DNA from: Oscheius onirici
Lineage: Eukaryota > Nematoda > Chromadorea > Rhabditida > Rhabditidae
Assembly: GCA_932521025.1 (NCBI GenBank)
Contig: OW051469.1
Location: forward strand, 10,180,398-10,244,397
DNA length: 64,000 nucleotides
Direction: 5' to 3'
This document shows positions 1-10,800 of this stretch, piece by piece. The number at the start of each line of letters is the position of its first letter. Within the stretch, counting starts at the first letter, position 1. Position numbers and translations under genes: made by a program. The notes beneath the pieces were generated by a model, which was given only the letters and a program-made list of their open reading frames with translations, ran no database searches and was not told the DNA's origin.

Positions 1-2
1 CG

Positions 3-553
3 ATGGACGAACTTCGGAAGAGGGCGGCGGAAAAAGAGGCAAAAAGAGCCGCTCTTCTGGAAGATCACAACAAAGTCTACATGCTTCATATCAATGGGGA
101 AGATGTGGTCGCGTTGCCTTACCTCGAAGATCCGACAGTTCCTGATTTTATAACTTATAAGTGAGTTTTCTGTCCAAAAGAGCGTATTTTAACACTAAAA
201 AGTACACAACTGGACGTTTTTCCAAAAAGGCCAAGCATTTTCTCTTGAAATGACCATTTCGGCTAGAATGCAGCATTTTTAGTTTTCCCATGTTCTGCAA
301 AGTTACCTTTCCCAACGAACAAACCAAAATTAAAGGACTGTCATGACGCCACAACGACATGGCTGTCGAACTGTGGCTTGAAAAATATCGCTTCAAGCCT
401 ACTAGGCGATTTTGAAGGCAAAGATTCCTGCAGCGAAGAAACTGATCTAAAAAATCCCCAAGAAACAATTAAAAAACGAAAGAATCTTCCAGATATCCCG
501 ATCCGAAGCAGTACTACGCGGAGGAAGACAAGCCTTACGCCAATTACGAGTAG
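3..553 (+). CDS. 3' end of an unrecognised protein (partial, two exons)
   Basis: The visible exons are 3-160 and 493-553, joined by a 332-nt GT-AG intron (donor GTGAGT, acceptor TTCCAG). The split codon AA|A keeps the frame, and translation ends in ...DKPYANYE at TAG 551-553. The N-terminal part is charged and helical (LRKRAAEKEAKRA) and is followed by a short hydrophobic patch (YMLHINGEDVVALPYL). The ATG at position 3 may be internal, because the window begins here. The downstream exon is rich in Tyr and acidic residues. I do not recognise the family. The intron carries one copy of a hairpin repeat found elsewhere in the window (near 255-310). No poly(A) signal was identified with confidence. 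Confidence 0.55.
255..310. repeat. Dispersed hairpin repeat, copy 1
   Basis: Contains CATGTTCTGCAAAGTTAC and an upstream AATGCAGCATTTTTAGTTTT. It belongs to a family with copies near 9800, 18012, 19612 and 49160. Confidence 0.55.
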
Positions 554-932
554 TTCTTCCCAAATGTTACCAATTTCCATCAATTTACCAAGCGTGTTTC
601 TAGTTTTTCTCCACTACGGGTATAGGAGAACCCCCCGCCGGTTTTCCTCCAGTGATCTCATCAGAGCTAAGCAAAAAAGAAGTGTGTCTATCGTTTATCA
701 CCTCATATTCTTTATCCAAGCACTTTCTCTTCTTTCTTTCGCGACCCCCGTCTCGTGCACCAGAGTTGTTGCCTTCTTTGTTTTCTGTGATTCTCAACCT
801 CCTAACTGTATTGCTCACTGTTGACATATAAAGATTCTAAGGTTTACTTTCTTACCGGTTTGAGACAATAGAAAACGCCAGTGAAATATAATAGTTACGT
901 GATTCAATTTATACAGGGAGTAGGCTTCTTCT
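554..932. other. Convergent intergenic gap
   Basis: This gap lies between the end of the partial plus-strand gene and the stop codon of rpn-12, which run toward each other. It should hold both 3' UTRs. I see no coding potential that survives a splice-site check and no repeats. Confidence 0.5.
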
Positions 933-1973
933 TTAGACGATCATCTCGAGTTGCTTGGCGTAGTAGATCATCTGCTTGGCAATCCGCGTCGTTTCCAGTG
1001 GCTGCTTTTCTGACGGAACAGGCGTCGACTCGAAGGTGAAGTAGCCGGCTTCGGACTTCCAGTGATGCTGAAAATTATCGATGAATCGGGTAGAATGTCA
1101 GCTGTACTGACGACCGGACAGGGTAAATTCCGCTGCCACGATATTCAGGGCATGACAGGACGTGACGGATCTCATTTACAGCTTTGGCTGCAATTCAACA
1201 GAAAAAGAGCCAGGAACAAATGGACTCCAACATCTACTAGCTTGCATCTCGTCACTGGTCCCACGACAATCAAGGAAAGCTTTTCAAGAACAACGATAAA
1301 AATAACGAGGCTCACCTGACTAGCGAATTCAGTAGTCTGTGCCTGATTGTCGAATAGAAGCATGGTGGTGGCGACGGGAAGACTGATCATTTTGAAGGAC
1401 TTTTGGATCGAGTAGGCAATATTTTCCCTGAAAAAAATGATTACAGCAAGTTCAGGAAATCAAGGCTTACCTAACGGCATCCATCATGATGCGAATGAAG
1501 ATGGCATAGTAGGGACTGGGGATATTTTTCTCGGTCAGGACGACCTTGTTGTAGGCGCCCTCCATCAGCGACTGTTCTAGTTTGACCGGCGTGGCAATGT
1601 AGGCGTTGTTGAGCTGCTCCGATTGGGGAATCTTCTCGAGGATCATGTGGAAGTCGGAGAGACGATTCTTGCTCGCGAGCAGGAACATCAGGTAGAGGCC
1701 GAGCATCAGGTGCTTGTTTTCCTGGTCTGCAGGCGACATCTCGTAGAAGCTGAGCACCTGAAATCGGCAATATATCCCGGAGCGGTACAAAAGCTTACCT
1801 GGAGAATGGCGTTCTCGAAGGCCTTCATGTCGGCCTTCTCCAAAGCCAGCAGGGCCGTCTTTTCGTAGGCGTCTCTGTAAATATGCATCAAATACGGAAT
1901 GAACAAGAAGAGCTCACCTTTGGCTGGCGAATTCGGCCGGAAGGGTGCTCTGCAGCTGCTGCTGGTTGGTCAT
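933..1973 (-). CDS. rpn-12: 26S proteasome regulatory subunit RPN12/PSMD8
   Basis: This is a non-ATPase subunit of the 19S proteasome lid, needed for lid assembly and degradation of ubiquitinated proteins. Five exons (1973-1918, 1874-1799, 1757-1471, 1427-1316, 1067-933) sum to 666 nt, or 221 residues. All introns are GT-AG and all phases agree. Family landmarks are the central LEQSLMEGAYNKV and the C-terminus IAKQMIYYAKQLEMIV, which match PSMD8 closely. The protein is somewhat shorter than its relatives, at the N-terminal end. The start is the ATG at 1973, preceded directly by TTCTTTTAG, a typical spliced-leader acceptor. The next minus-strand gene upstream, agxt, is about 1 kb away, so the two are probably not one operon. 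Confidence 0.93.
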
Positions 1974-2979
1974 CTAAAAGAAGAAACTATAATGTTGAAG
2001 AGAAGCAAGAGAAAAACAGCAAGCGACGAATAAAGGGAGTTCATACAGGTCTTTGTACCGTTAGCAAACGTACTCCTTACGGTAAAGTAGCTCACAATAT
2101 GAAAAAAAAACGAAAATATACCATGCAAAAAAAGAAGCGGGAAGACATGACGAAACAGAGCTCAATCGCAGCGAAAAATTCGAATTCAGCGATTATTATG
2201 GGTTTGCAATGATTTACATAGACGTTGGCTATAATGCAACAGCTTATGAAAGAACGTTACAGGGGAAACATCGACAACCGGCATCGGAGCGCTTGCAGAG
2301 CTCAATTATGGGCTAAGCACATAAATTCATAGGTATATCTGGCATTAAAGGGTTCATCTATAGCTTCGCATGATAAAACAACATAAAAAAGTAATGAACA
2401 GCGTAATTACTAGAAATAAATCGACAAAACGGCTTGAGAATGTTTGCAAGACGATAGGACTAAAAGAGGTAAACTTCTACAGAAAACAGCGTTATAAATC
2501 GATATACATCGTGAGGCGAATATTTCTGATAGTGAAAATGATGGAAACGGCTTACAGCATTGAGGGATGAAAATGTACAGGGAACAATCTTTTACAGCAG
2601 TATTTTCGGTTCTAACTCAATAAGTTGCGCTGGAACGATTTCTTTCCAATTTTGTGAAAAAGATGGAACAAAAACAAAAAAGAAAAAGGGAATGTGAATA
2701 ATGGGGAAATGAAATGAAACCGGTGGTGACAATTGGAAAGCGCGCCCGATTCGTAAACCGCCGCTGCGTACAAATATTATCTACAGTACCCAAAATTGGA
2801 AATAAAACCCGGTTTATCGAGATTCTGGAGTATTTTTGGAACATTTCCACGTTATTTACAGTGGAAAGTCAGAAACACTGGAAAAATTGTATGAAGGCAA
2901 GAACAAAGGTCAAGATAGACTAAATATCCGGGACAGATTTATTAGTGAATAATTTTTTACCCGACAAACTGTAGTCACA
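1974..2979. other. Intergenic region, A-rich
   Basis: About 1 kb between rpn-12 and agxt. It is AT-rich with A-runs around 2100-2130 and 2660-2690. Short open stretches on both strands lack splice signals and recognisable motifs. It probably holds the rpn-12 promoter and the agxt 3' UTR. I see no RNA gene. Confidence 0.5.
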
Positions 2980-4458
2980 TCACAGAGTACTCTTTCTTTT
3001 CTCCACAGCCGCGATGAGCATCTTCACAACCTTATTCATCTTATCCTCTTCCGAATTGTTTCCAAAAGTTCCCAGGCGCCAGATTCTGCCCAAAGTGGCA
3101 CCTAGTCCACCAGCTATCTCCACTCCCTGACCCATCAGCTCGTCCTGGACACTTTTCCAGTCAACGCCTTCCGGAACACGGATTGTGGTCAGACACGGGA
3201 GACGGATAGTTTTGTCCTCGACGAACATGTTGATACCGGCCTCTTCCAGTTGAGAATACAGCTTCTGGGCATTGTTCAGATGACGCTGTATCTCCTGGTC
3301 GACTCCCTGGAATACCAGGATGGTCTCTGTTTTTGTCTTTGTCTCTCACCTGTTTAGCAACCTCAGCCAGAGCCTCTCTCAGCGCATAAACAGTAGAAAT
3401 GGGAGCCGTATGATGATATCTCCTAGCCTGACCGTCACATCCCCAATAATTCCCTAATTCCAGAGCATCAAAGTAGAAGCTAGCCACTCGAGTTTTCCGA
3501 CTCTTGATCCGGTCGATTGCCCTGTCAGAGAAGGAAATGGGAGCCAGTCCGGGAGGAGCATTGAGAACTTTCTGAGTCGCTGAGTAGACACAGTCGACTC
3601 CGAGCTCGTCGGCGTCGAAGGAAGTTCCTCCCAATGAGGCTACAGTATCCACCAGGAAGAGAGTATCGGTCTTGCGACACGCAGCTCCAATTCCTTCGAG
3701 AGGCTGTGCCACACCGGTCGAGGAGTCGCCGTGGCAGACAAAAATGACATGGGGACGGACTTCTTTCAGAGCCTGAAGAACTCAAAGAGTCAGAAAGTTA
3801 TTGGGAAAGAGCCTTTTCGATCCGATCCAGAGGCATAGCGGTGCCTAGCGGAGCGTCAATGACGTGAACATCGAGGTCGAGTCTCCTTCCGAGATCGGCA
3901 GCTCTCTGTCCCCAGAGCCCGATCTGGACGACGAGAAGCTTCTGACCACGTTCCAGAAGATTCAGCATGGCGGCTTCCATACCAGCATGACCTAAACTTC
4001 ATCCTATCACCTGTCTAACTGTGGAAGCTGTGCCTTGCAAAACCGGAGAAGAAGAAAATAAAAACAGTATCTTACCTGTCCCACTAACAGCAAACGTATA
4101 GCTGTTGTTCGTTTTAAAAACGTACTTTAGGCCTTCTCGAGCGTCGTCCATGATCTAAATTTGGCATTTTCAGTAAAACAAAAAGGCACACCTTCAAAAA
4201 CTCTGGATGAAGATGTCCCAACAAGTTGCGGCTTTGGACATGAGCCACAGAATCGACCATATTCGATGGTCCGGGACCGTAGAGCCATCTGGGAGGGATC
4301 TTGATCTCCTCCAGGAGGGCGGCAGGAGGCGGTCGAGCGGATGACATGGCCGGCAGGACGGCATGAAGATTTACGGTTAGGAAAATTAGAGAAACGACTG
4401 AGAGATGAACCTTTTTAGCCGAAAAGAAACGCCGAAGGTGTTGGCCGAAGGGACGCAT
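2980..4458 (-). CDS. agxt-1: Serine-pyruvate/alanine-glyoxylate aminotransferase (PLP, class V)
   Basis: Converts glyoxylate plus alanine to glycine plus pyruvate. Five exons (4458-4192, 4154-4076, 3991-3813, 3772-3350, 3306-2980) give 1275 nt, 424 residues. Motifs: LYGPGPSN near the start of the core, SGTGHAGMEAA, HGDSSTG, and the PLP-lysine segment SATQKVLNAPPG (equivalent to human Lys209). Exon 3 to 4 requires a GC-AG intron (3812-3773), with donor AAG|GCTCTT; human AGXT aligns without a gap across the join. The first 37 residues are an extra N-terminal extension (basic, then hydrophobic) before a second in-frame Met (MSSARPP), suggesting mitochondrial or membrane targeting. The C-terminus is KSTL, not a classical SKL peroxisomal signal. 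The enzyme assignment is firm; the gene symbol follows the family name. Confidence 0.92.
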
Positions 4459-5720
4459 TTTGGGAGCCAAACAGGTGTTGTTTTGGGGTCAAAAGGGAGC
4501 CGAGGACCAGTGTAATATGTTCATGTTTCTTTCCCACAGAACTGGATTTTCAAAAAGTATTTTCTACCTGCTGATGACGTGCTATTTGTCGCAGGGGAGA
4601 GCGGACGGCTGACCACATTGGTCACTTGGATAGGGAGATTGATAAGGGCAGAGAGATAGAAAAGAAGAAACTTAAACATGGATGTTATGAGAAGAGAGAG
4701 CCTTATCGAGGGTGTCGGCTACTCAAGGATCGATCGGCAGTCGGAGCGCGGTTTTGAGTGTCCAGTTGGCACGTTTTTGTTTATGAGACGGGGAAATAGT
4801 GATATGATCAGAGAGAAAAGAGAGAGAGACAGATAGATTGAGAGACGGCGAGACACACAGAAAGATAGTCAGAGAATCAGAGACAGAGTCAGAGAGGCAG
4901 AAAGTGGGAGGGACAGAGAAACAGGGAGTCAGAGGGAGCCGAATCGGGTCTTTAAAGGCACCCTATGTACTTTCCGTTAGCCCCTTTCTGTAAGCCCCCT
5001 TTCCGTTAGTCCCTTTTTGTTAGCCCCTAGTGGACCGAAACTCTCTCTCTCTCTGAAGTTTGTGGGTGACCTTTTTTTTATACTTTTTGAAAACAAAACA
5101 ATTCATGGACTCGGAATAATCCCGAGGATTACTATCATGGTGGTTTCCCTCGACTCTCTGCCCTACGGTCTCTTGGTGTCTTTTGATTTTTCTATCTCAC
5201 TGTGTTCATAGCATACTATATTATGCTAAGATTCCTTGTTCGAGACGATTCTGAGGGAAGGAAAAAGTTTTCTGATCTCTGTCTGAAAGCTGTTTGGAGA
5301 ACTGTGTAGAGTGTCTGAGATGTTGAAAGGATAAAGATTTATTGGAATAATAAAGATACAAGAAAAAGGTTGGGCGACGAATGTCGGATAAAGCGAGCGA
5401 AGTTCCAGTTTCATGAAGATCTGCAAAATACTGTGGCCAAAGCCAGCGCATTTCCCTTCAGCTGATACTCCTTCTCTGCGAGTGATGGCAGTGGTGCTCA
5501 GGGTCCTGCCAGAAACCACATGCAAGTCGCGGATTTCTCCCAGGGTTTTGGTCTATAAATTGGTAATTAGTCAGACGATTTATGGTCGCGAGAGGCAGTC
5601 AGTACGCTCATCAGTACACATCACAATAGTTTCTACTTGCTCATGGATTGACCAGGACATGAAAAGTGTAAAAAACTTGCATGGCATTTTCGCACAAGTC
5701 TGTACGACTGGACATTCCTG
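4459..5720. other. Intergenic region with (AGAGACAG)-type imperfect repeats
   Basis: 4800-4935 is a purine-rich imperfect repeat (AGAGAGACAGA, GAGACAGAGTCAGAGA). Similar CAGAGA or TCTCTGTC tracts recur in introns and spacers throughout the window. On the minus strand an AATAAA at about 5342-5347 could end the SP-repeat transcript. A reading frame at about 5440-5556 (minus), preceded by TTTATAG, could be a further exon of that gene, but I could not settle its phase. Confidence 0.4.
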
Positions 5721-6233
5721 TCAACACTGGAGCATCTGTCCAAGTTTCCTTGCTTCCTGAAGGTGATGAGGAGTTCGAGGCGAAGCCGTTCGGAGAGACG
5801 GAGACGCGGTAGGTGTTCGAGGCGACACAGCCGTTCGGAGCAAAGAAGAAGCAGCTTGATTTGGCGACTGAGCTGTTCGGAGAGACGTAGAAGCGGTAGA
5901 AGGAGGCGACTGAGCCGTTTGGATGGACGGAGAATGGCCAGTAGCCGGTGACAGACTTCTAGCTCTGGGTGTCGAGCTTTTGGCAGTATCTAATACAGCT
6001 TCGGAAGGCACTGAAAAGAAGAGGCGATAATAAGAGAAAAATATCAAAGGAACAGGGAATCGGATTTGCTGAGCAGCAATGCCGAGTGTGGAGTGGTGTG
6101 TTCCCGTGATCCCAGTGATCAAGTGCTGTAACCGTTTTTATGAAATAAGTAATTAAGGAAAAACGTACGTGGGCAGAAGGCGACACACCTTTTTTGGAGG
6201 GGAGTCAGTCTCGTCGGCTTGATCGTCGGCCAT
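5721..6233 (-). CDS. Ser/Pro-repeat protein of unknown function
   Basis: Two exons (6233-6189 and 6125-5721) give 450 nt, 149 residues. The start MADDQADETDSPPKK is acidic. The C-terminal half is a degenerate repeat built on RTAxSP and SPSxxTA, with many SP and TP dipeptides, as in disordered nuclear or phosphoregulated proteins. The second exon also reads a hydrophobic stretch (PLIFFSYYRLFFS) that ends in TCTTCTTTTCAG. That stretch could instead be a 43-nt intron, but removing it shifts out of the repeat frame. It is the last of the co-directional minus-strand genes in this block. I do not recognise the family, and the exon boundaries are tentative. Confidence 0.4.
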
Positions 6234-6525
6234 TTTGAAGGGAAGCTCTTGTGGCGGAATTGAAGGCTATTCTCTTTCCAAAAGCTGACAATACATGCTT
6301 CTCTTGATAGCGCGACGTTTTATAGACAATTTTAATTCTATAGAAGCAACTAAAGAGAAAGTTTTTAAAACCCGCTTGTGCAAAAAAAAGCGTGGCATCG
6401 GAGCTCCGAGAAGACTTTGATCTATAAATTAGGGCGGAAGTAGGTGGGGGTATTTTTTTTACTGCTACAGTACTCTGTCTGTAACTCTGTATTTTGTTTT
6501 TCGCCTGAGCTCTGAGCAGCTTTGT

Positions 6526-6682
6526 TCATAGCTCTCTGCAATGTTTTTCCTGTGTGACGCCCAGACGCGCCTTCAGCTTCCCCATCTCCTTCTTTAGGAC
6601 AGCAGATCGCTGACACAGCCTGCCCCTTTTGAATTCCCGAGCGTCGTAGAGGCCGAGACGAAAAAAATTGACAAATATACTC
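6526..6682 (-). CDS. Probable alternative or additional 3' exon (basic helical segment)
   Basis: An open exon follows the acceptor CCTTCAAAG and encodes SIFVNFFRLGLYDAREF followed by a basic helix (LKKEMGKLKARLG), ending at TGA 6528-6526. Its phase (one leading base) matches the donor at 6951 of the adjacent 180-residue gene. It could therefore be an alternative last exon of that gene, or part of a separate transcript. No homologue is recognised. Confidence 0.35.
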
Positions 6683-6793
6683 CTTTGAAGGAAGAATACG
6701 AAAATAAGGGGCCAAAGTTGAGTTAGGAGTAATCGTTAGCATAGTAAGAATATATACTGGAAACATATTTTTGAAGGCTGCCCACTGCTTCGC

Positions 6794-7649
6794 CTAGATG
6801 ACCAGGACGAGAATCCTGTTCAAATAGGCGTCAACAAACCCAAGAAGAGGTGGATAATACCTGAAAAGACATTGCGCAGATAAAAAAGTGGGAATAAAAG
6901 TTCAGCAAGTCCAGGCTGAAACCAAACTAGGTAAATAAAATAAACCTTACTTGAAAAAGGCCTCGATTCCTTCCTGGAGCTGAAGGGCGACGCCCCAATC
7001 CCTCAAAGTAGACGAGGGCGACGGCCCGGCGGGTCCTTCTCCGCCCAGAACGGATGATCCCTCTCCTAGAGACATCGGAGGTTGGAAATTCTGAAAAATA
7101 AATCATCCAACAAACCAAGAAAGGGTTGTTATGGAACAAAATTCAGGTTAAACTAACCGGTGAGTCTCCCAGAAGGAAGAAATGGTCGTCCAGCCTCGTG
7201 AAGCGGTTACAGCCCTCAGAGCGATTGGATCGACCTGAAAAACGAAAAATTGGATAAAGCCTAGTTAAAAACAGGTCTTACCTTCATAATACTTCCTGAA
7301 TTCGGTCCTCCCGTCGTCCAAGACGTTGTCCGGCTAGAAAAGTACAAATAACGTAAAAAAATTGCAATTTTCTCAGTGAAATAAAAAGGTGACACAATAC
7401 GCAACTTCCGCGCAAAGACGACGTGGTTTTGCGTATTTTCCGTCAAAATCAAGAAACCCTTGGTTTTTGAAGTAGAAACGGTTAGAAAAGGCTAATTTCT
7501 CCAGAAAGTAGTGAGGTAGTATGTGTCGCAAGCCGCTCCTCTCTCTTCTTTGTCACAATGAGAAATGTATTGCACGGTAAATCAAAATTACCTAATGAAG
7601 CGGCCGAGCAAAGGCTGTCGAGTCGTGCAGCCACACCCGTCCTCTCCAT
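6794..7649 (-). CDS. Unknown 180-residue protein downstream of the NRF-6-like gene
   Basis: Six exons (7649-7592, 7542-7394, 7333-7282, 7234-7158, 7090-6951, 6860-6794) give 543 nt with matching phases. The four 3' exons have clean TTTTCAG or TTCTAG acceptors and are the most secure. The acceptor of exon 2 (GAAGAG) is weak. The protein has a Gly/Ser/Pro-rich middle (SLGEGSSVLGGEGP) and a hydrophobic tail (YYPPLLGFVDAYLNRILVLVI). Its ATG lies 159 nt beyond the stop codon of the NRF-6-like gene and about 100 nt past a poly(A) signal (AATAAA, minus strand, near 7750), the spacing of a downstream operon gene. I cannot name the family. Confidence 0.45.
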
Positions 7650-7807
7650 CGCGGCGCGGCAATGGGTCGAAAGTGTTTTTTAGCCTTTCTCTGCGAATGT
7701 CTTTCGATCTCAGTCCCTGTTACTTTCAATTCGACCACGGTAATCTCTTTATTATATTTGTACACAACCTTCTCAAAAATAAGCTCAAGACGCAAAGCTC
7801 TAACACG

Positions 7808-10800
7808 TTACTTCTCTTCCTCCTTTTCATCAATGAACCGCATCTGGTCATCCGTCGTCTTGTTTCCATTTTTCTCAATCATCGGAACCTCCTCGACTGC
7901 AGTTCCGTTTAGACGTTTGGCTGCCTGTTTAGCTTCTCTCTTCTTGGGAGAGAGTATCATGTCATCGAAGTGGAAGAAGGGTCTCTCGAAGGCACAGGAA
8001 AAGAAAAAGGCCAGACTGTACGAGACGAAGACGGCTTCCATTGTATGGCGCAGCTGGAATAGATTACATTTTTCGTTCGACAGTTTCAGTCTACAGTAGC
8101 TCATTACAAACAGAGCTGTGCATGGAAATACCGTAATCGGCAATGCTTTAATTTTCAGCTGCGCACCAACTCACCGGGTACTGTAGGTCTTCGACTGTAC
8201 TTAGAACTACGGTAATCCGAGCAATTCAAACAGCTATTTTACCCCGCCCAAAACTAACCATTTGGAAGAAGGTGGTGAAGTGGAATGGCTGCGGTCTGGA
8301 CAAGTTATAGATCTGTAGAAGAATTGGGTGAAGAAGATAGGCACAGTAGGTGATCTTCGACATGGGAATGAACAGTTTCCATCCCAGGAAAGTGTTGACA
8401 GGACCACCGTTTCCCGTAGCACAGGCAAAAGCAACCCAAGCTATGGCCAAAGCATACGATGGACGTCCAACCAGCACATAGAGAATTCTCCACCATTCCG
8501 AAATATCCCCAGTTTTTGCGTAGACGGCCAGGCCGAAGACAGAATACAGACCCAAGATTGTGGACAGGGTCCAGCCAACGAGCAGTTGTTTCTAATTTTT
8601 TTTATTCATTTCGTTAAGACGAAACCATACCTTGCTCATTTTGACACGCAAAGATTTCCCGTCAGTCACATGGTTCAGAATGAAGGCCATACAGACTCCG
8701 ACTATGAAAGGACCACAGCGGACATAGGGACGGATGTAGACGTCGTTCCAGTAAGAGTCTAGCTTGTGGACACTGAAAACAGTCTCTCTGTTTTTAATTT
8801 ACTAACATTTGCAATTTTGCCGTAAGAATAGGAGCTGGAGGATAATCGTTGACGAGAACTATCCAAAGATGTACAATTGAAGAAAGTGCCATCAGAAAGC
8901 CACTGACCACAAATCCCCACTTCATGCTTCTAAAAGTTCTCAGATATTTTTGAGACTACCAGATATCCACTTGCAGAATGTGATGATAAGCAGCGGTGCA
9001 AGGACAATATGCAGCTGCATGTCATTTGCCAAGTACCAAGTCCAGCCCATGCACTGAGTTTTTGTTTCGAAAAAGGGTAGCTCAAAAGACTTACACATTC
9101 CTTGTCCTGGAGGAGGAAGTTGTTCATGTAGATAAAGTTGGTCCAGCCACTGACTCGACATCCCTAAAGAATCTGTTTCTCTGTCTCAGTTTTCTATCAC
9201 CTGTGGTTCTATAGCTCTCCAGAACGGACCCGACGACACGTACATAAATAAGGTAACGTCAAAGAGCATAATCACGGCGTAGGTTGGTGTCAGTCTAAAC
9301 CTTTGTTCTAATTGTATCTATTTTCTTACCTCGTATAGCGCTTGAATGCAATCATGAGCCAGACAAGCGGACTGGAAAAGTTTCTCAGTGTTTTCAGTTT
9401 AAAGACTCGTTTGAAGAAGAGATAAGAAGAGAGCATTCCACTGAATTAAAAAGTGATGAAATTCAATCTTCTGACTACCTGAGGAAGAAGAAAGAGTCAA
9501 CAGCAAGTGGAGCCTGGACGATGATCTGAGTATAGAACATTTTCGGGAAATTGATAAGAGTTGGAATGAGATTGTCCGTGGTCAGACTCCTTCCAATGTA
9601 GTAGTAGGTGTGACCGAGGATGATCCAGCACATGCTCAAGACTCTCATTCCGTGAAGACAGTCAATATCTCCGTCATTCTTTTTCGTGTTCAGAATCCAA
9701 CGGCCGTTTTCGTACATGCTGTAGGCAAGGACGACTCTGACGAAGAGATCTGAAAAGATTGTTGGTTCTATATTTTTATTTGTAAAATCTCGTTGCCTCC
9801 CATAACTTTGAGGAGCTCTACAACTTTGCAGAACTTTTCAAAGCTCGAAAATGCTTCTGGAGCGAGATATAGGGGGTTGTACTCTAGTTGTATCCACATA
9901 GATAAAGAGACGCACAGAGACTGAGAAACAGAAATACTGACATACTGAGAGACAGAAACTTACGTGACTTATCCCGATGAGTCTTGGCTACATCCGGTGA
10001 CAATTTATCCAGTTCAGCTTGGAAGACGAAGAGGTCGTACAGAGTCCCGAAGACCATCATGATCACAGTCAAGAGGACAAAGTATCTGGAAAAGATCTCT
10101 GTATTTCTTCCCCGTCTCTCGATCTCTTGTAGTCACAACACTTTTGGCTAGACTGTCACACCCTTTGTGGCTATTTCCGCCTTGCAGACAAGGGTATAAA
10201 ACATGCTAGATTCGAGAAAACTATGTTGGTCTCTGTTGTCATTTTCTTCCTTATTCTATCTGTCGGCACCGATGAGGCCAGCACACTCAAAATGGTCGAA
10301 ATGATGAGGGTGGCGGTGGACAAGCTGGCTAAAGGGAACGTCTTCCAGACGGCGATTTTGGATAAAATACTGGACCCGGTCAAGGAGGTAATATAAATTT
10401 TTTAGTAAACTAAACAGTACTTTAGATGGTCCCTGTCGAAATCAACTTTCGATGGTTTCACAAGGACAAGAAGAACAGAAAAATGACAATGTGTGGCGGC
10501 ACTGACAAGCCTGGGGGTACTCCCACTCTGTTAAAGCGTGTGTCCGGCTTCGAAAAATCGCTGCGAGACCAATTGCTCGGGTTCCGTCACGATTACAGCG
10601 ACGCGATCTCATCCCAAAAATTTTATTTTTGCGTTTTCGACGTTTTACACTCATTTTTTCGTTTCCAAACCATGTTTAATCGATTCAGCATCAAATTTTA
10701 CATCAGATAAGTATATTCCAAAAGCAAAAATCTAATAAAACTGGGAGGAAAAGGCGAAAACAGCGTTTCTGTCCTTTCCTATTTTGTTCTTTGCTAAGCA

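Noticed and set aside
600-827. Minus-strand open stretch after the first gene
   Set aside because: No splice partners, no motif, and it lies where two 3' UTRs should converge.
3161-3712. Long alternative frame through the aminotransferase exon 4 and its intron
   Set aside because: It reads through the GTGAGA donor; the spliced frame matches the enzyme family end to end.
6682-6860. A GA donor joining YLNR to the basic exon
   Set aside because: The phase fits, but an ordinary GT donor at 6951 also reaches the same exon in frame, so a non-standard donor is not needed.
7261-7452. Separate gene in the minus-strand frame next to exon 2 of the 180-residue gene
   Set aside because: A different frame of the same region fits a chain of five splice junctions.
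10442-10654. Minus-strand open stretch at the 3' side of the retroelement
   Set aside because: Probably 3' UTR of the element; no zinc-finger or other motif.
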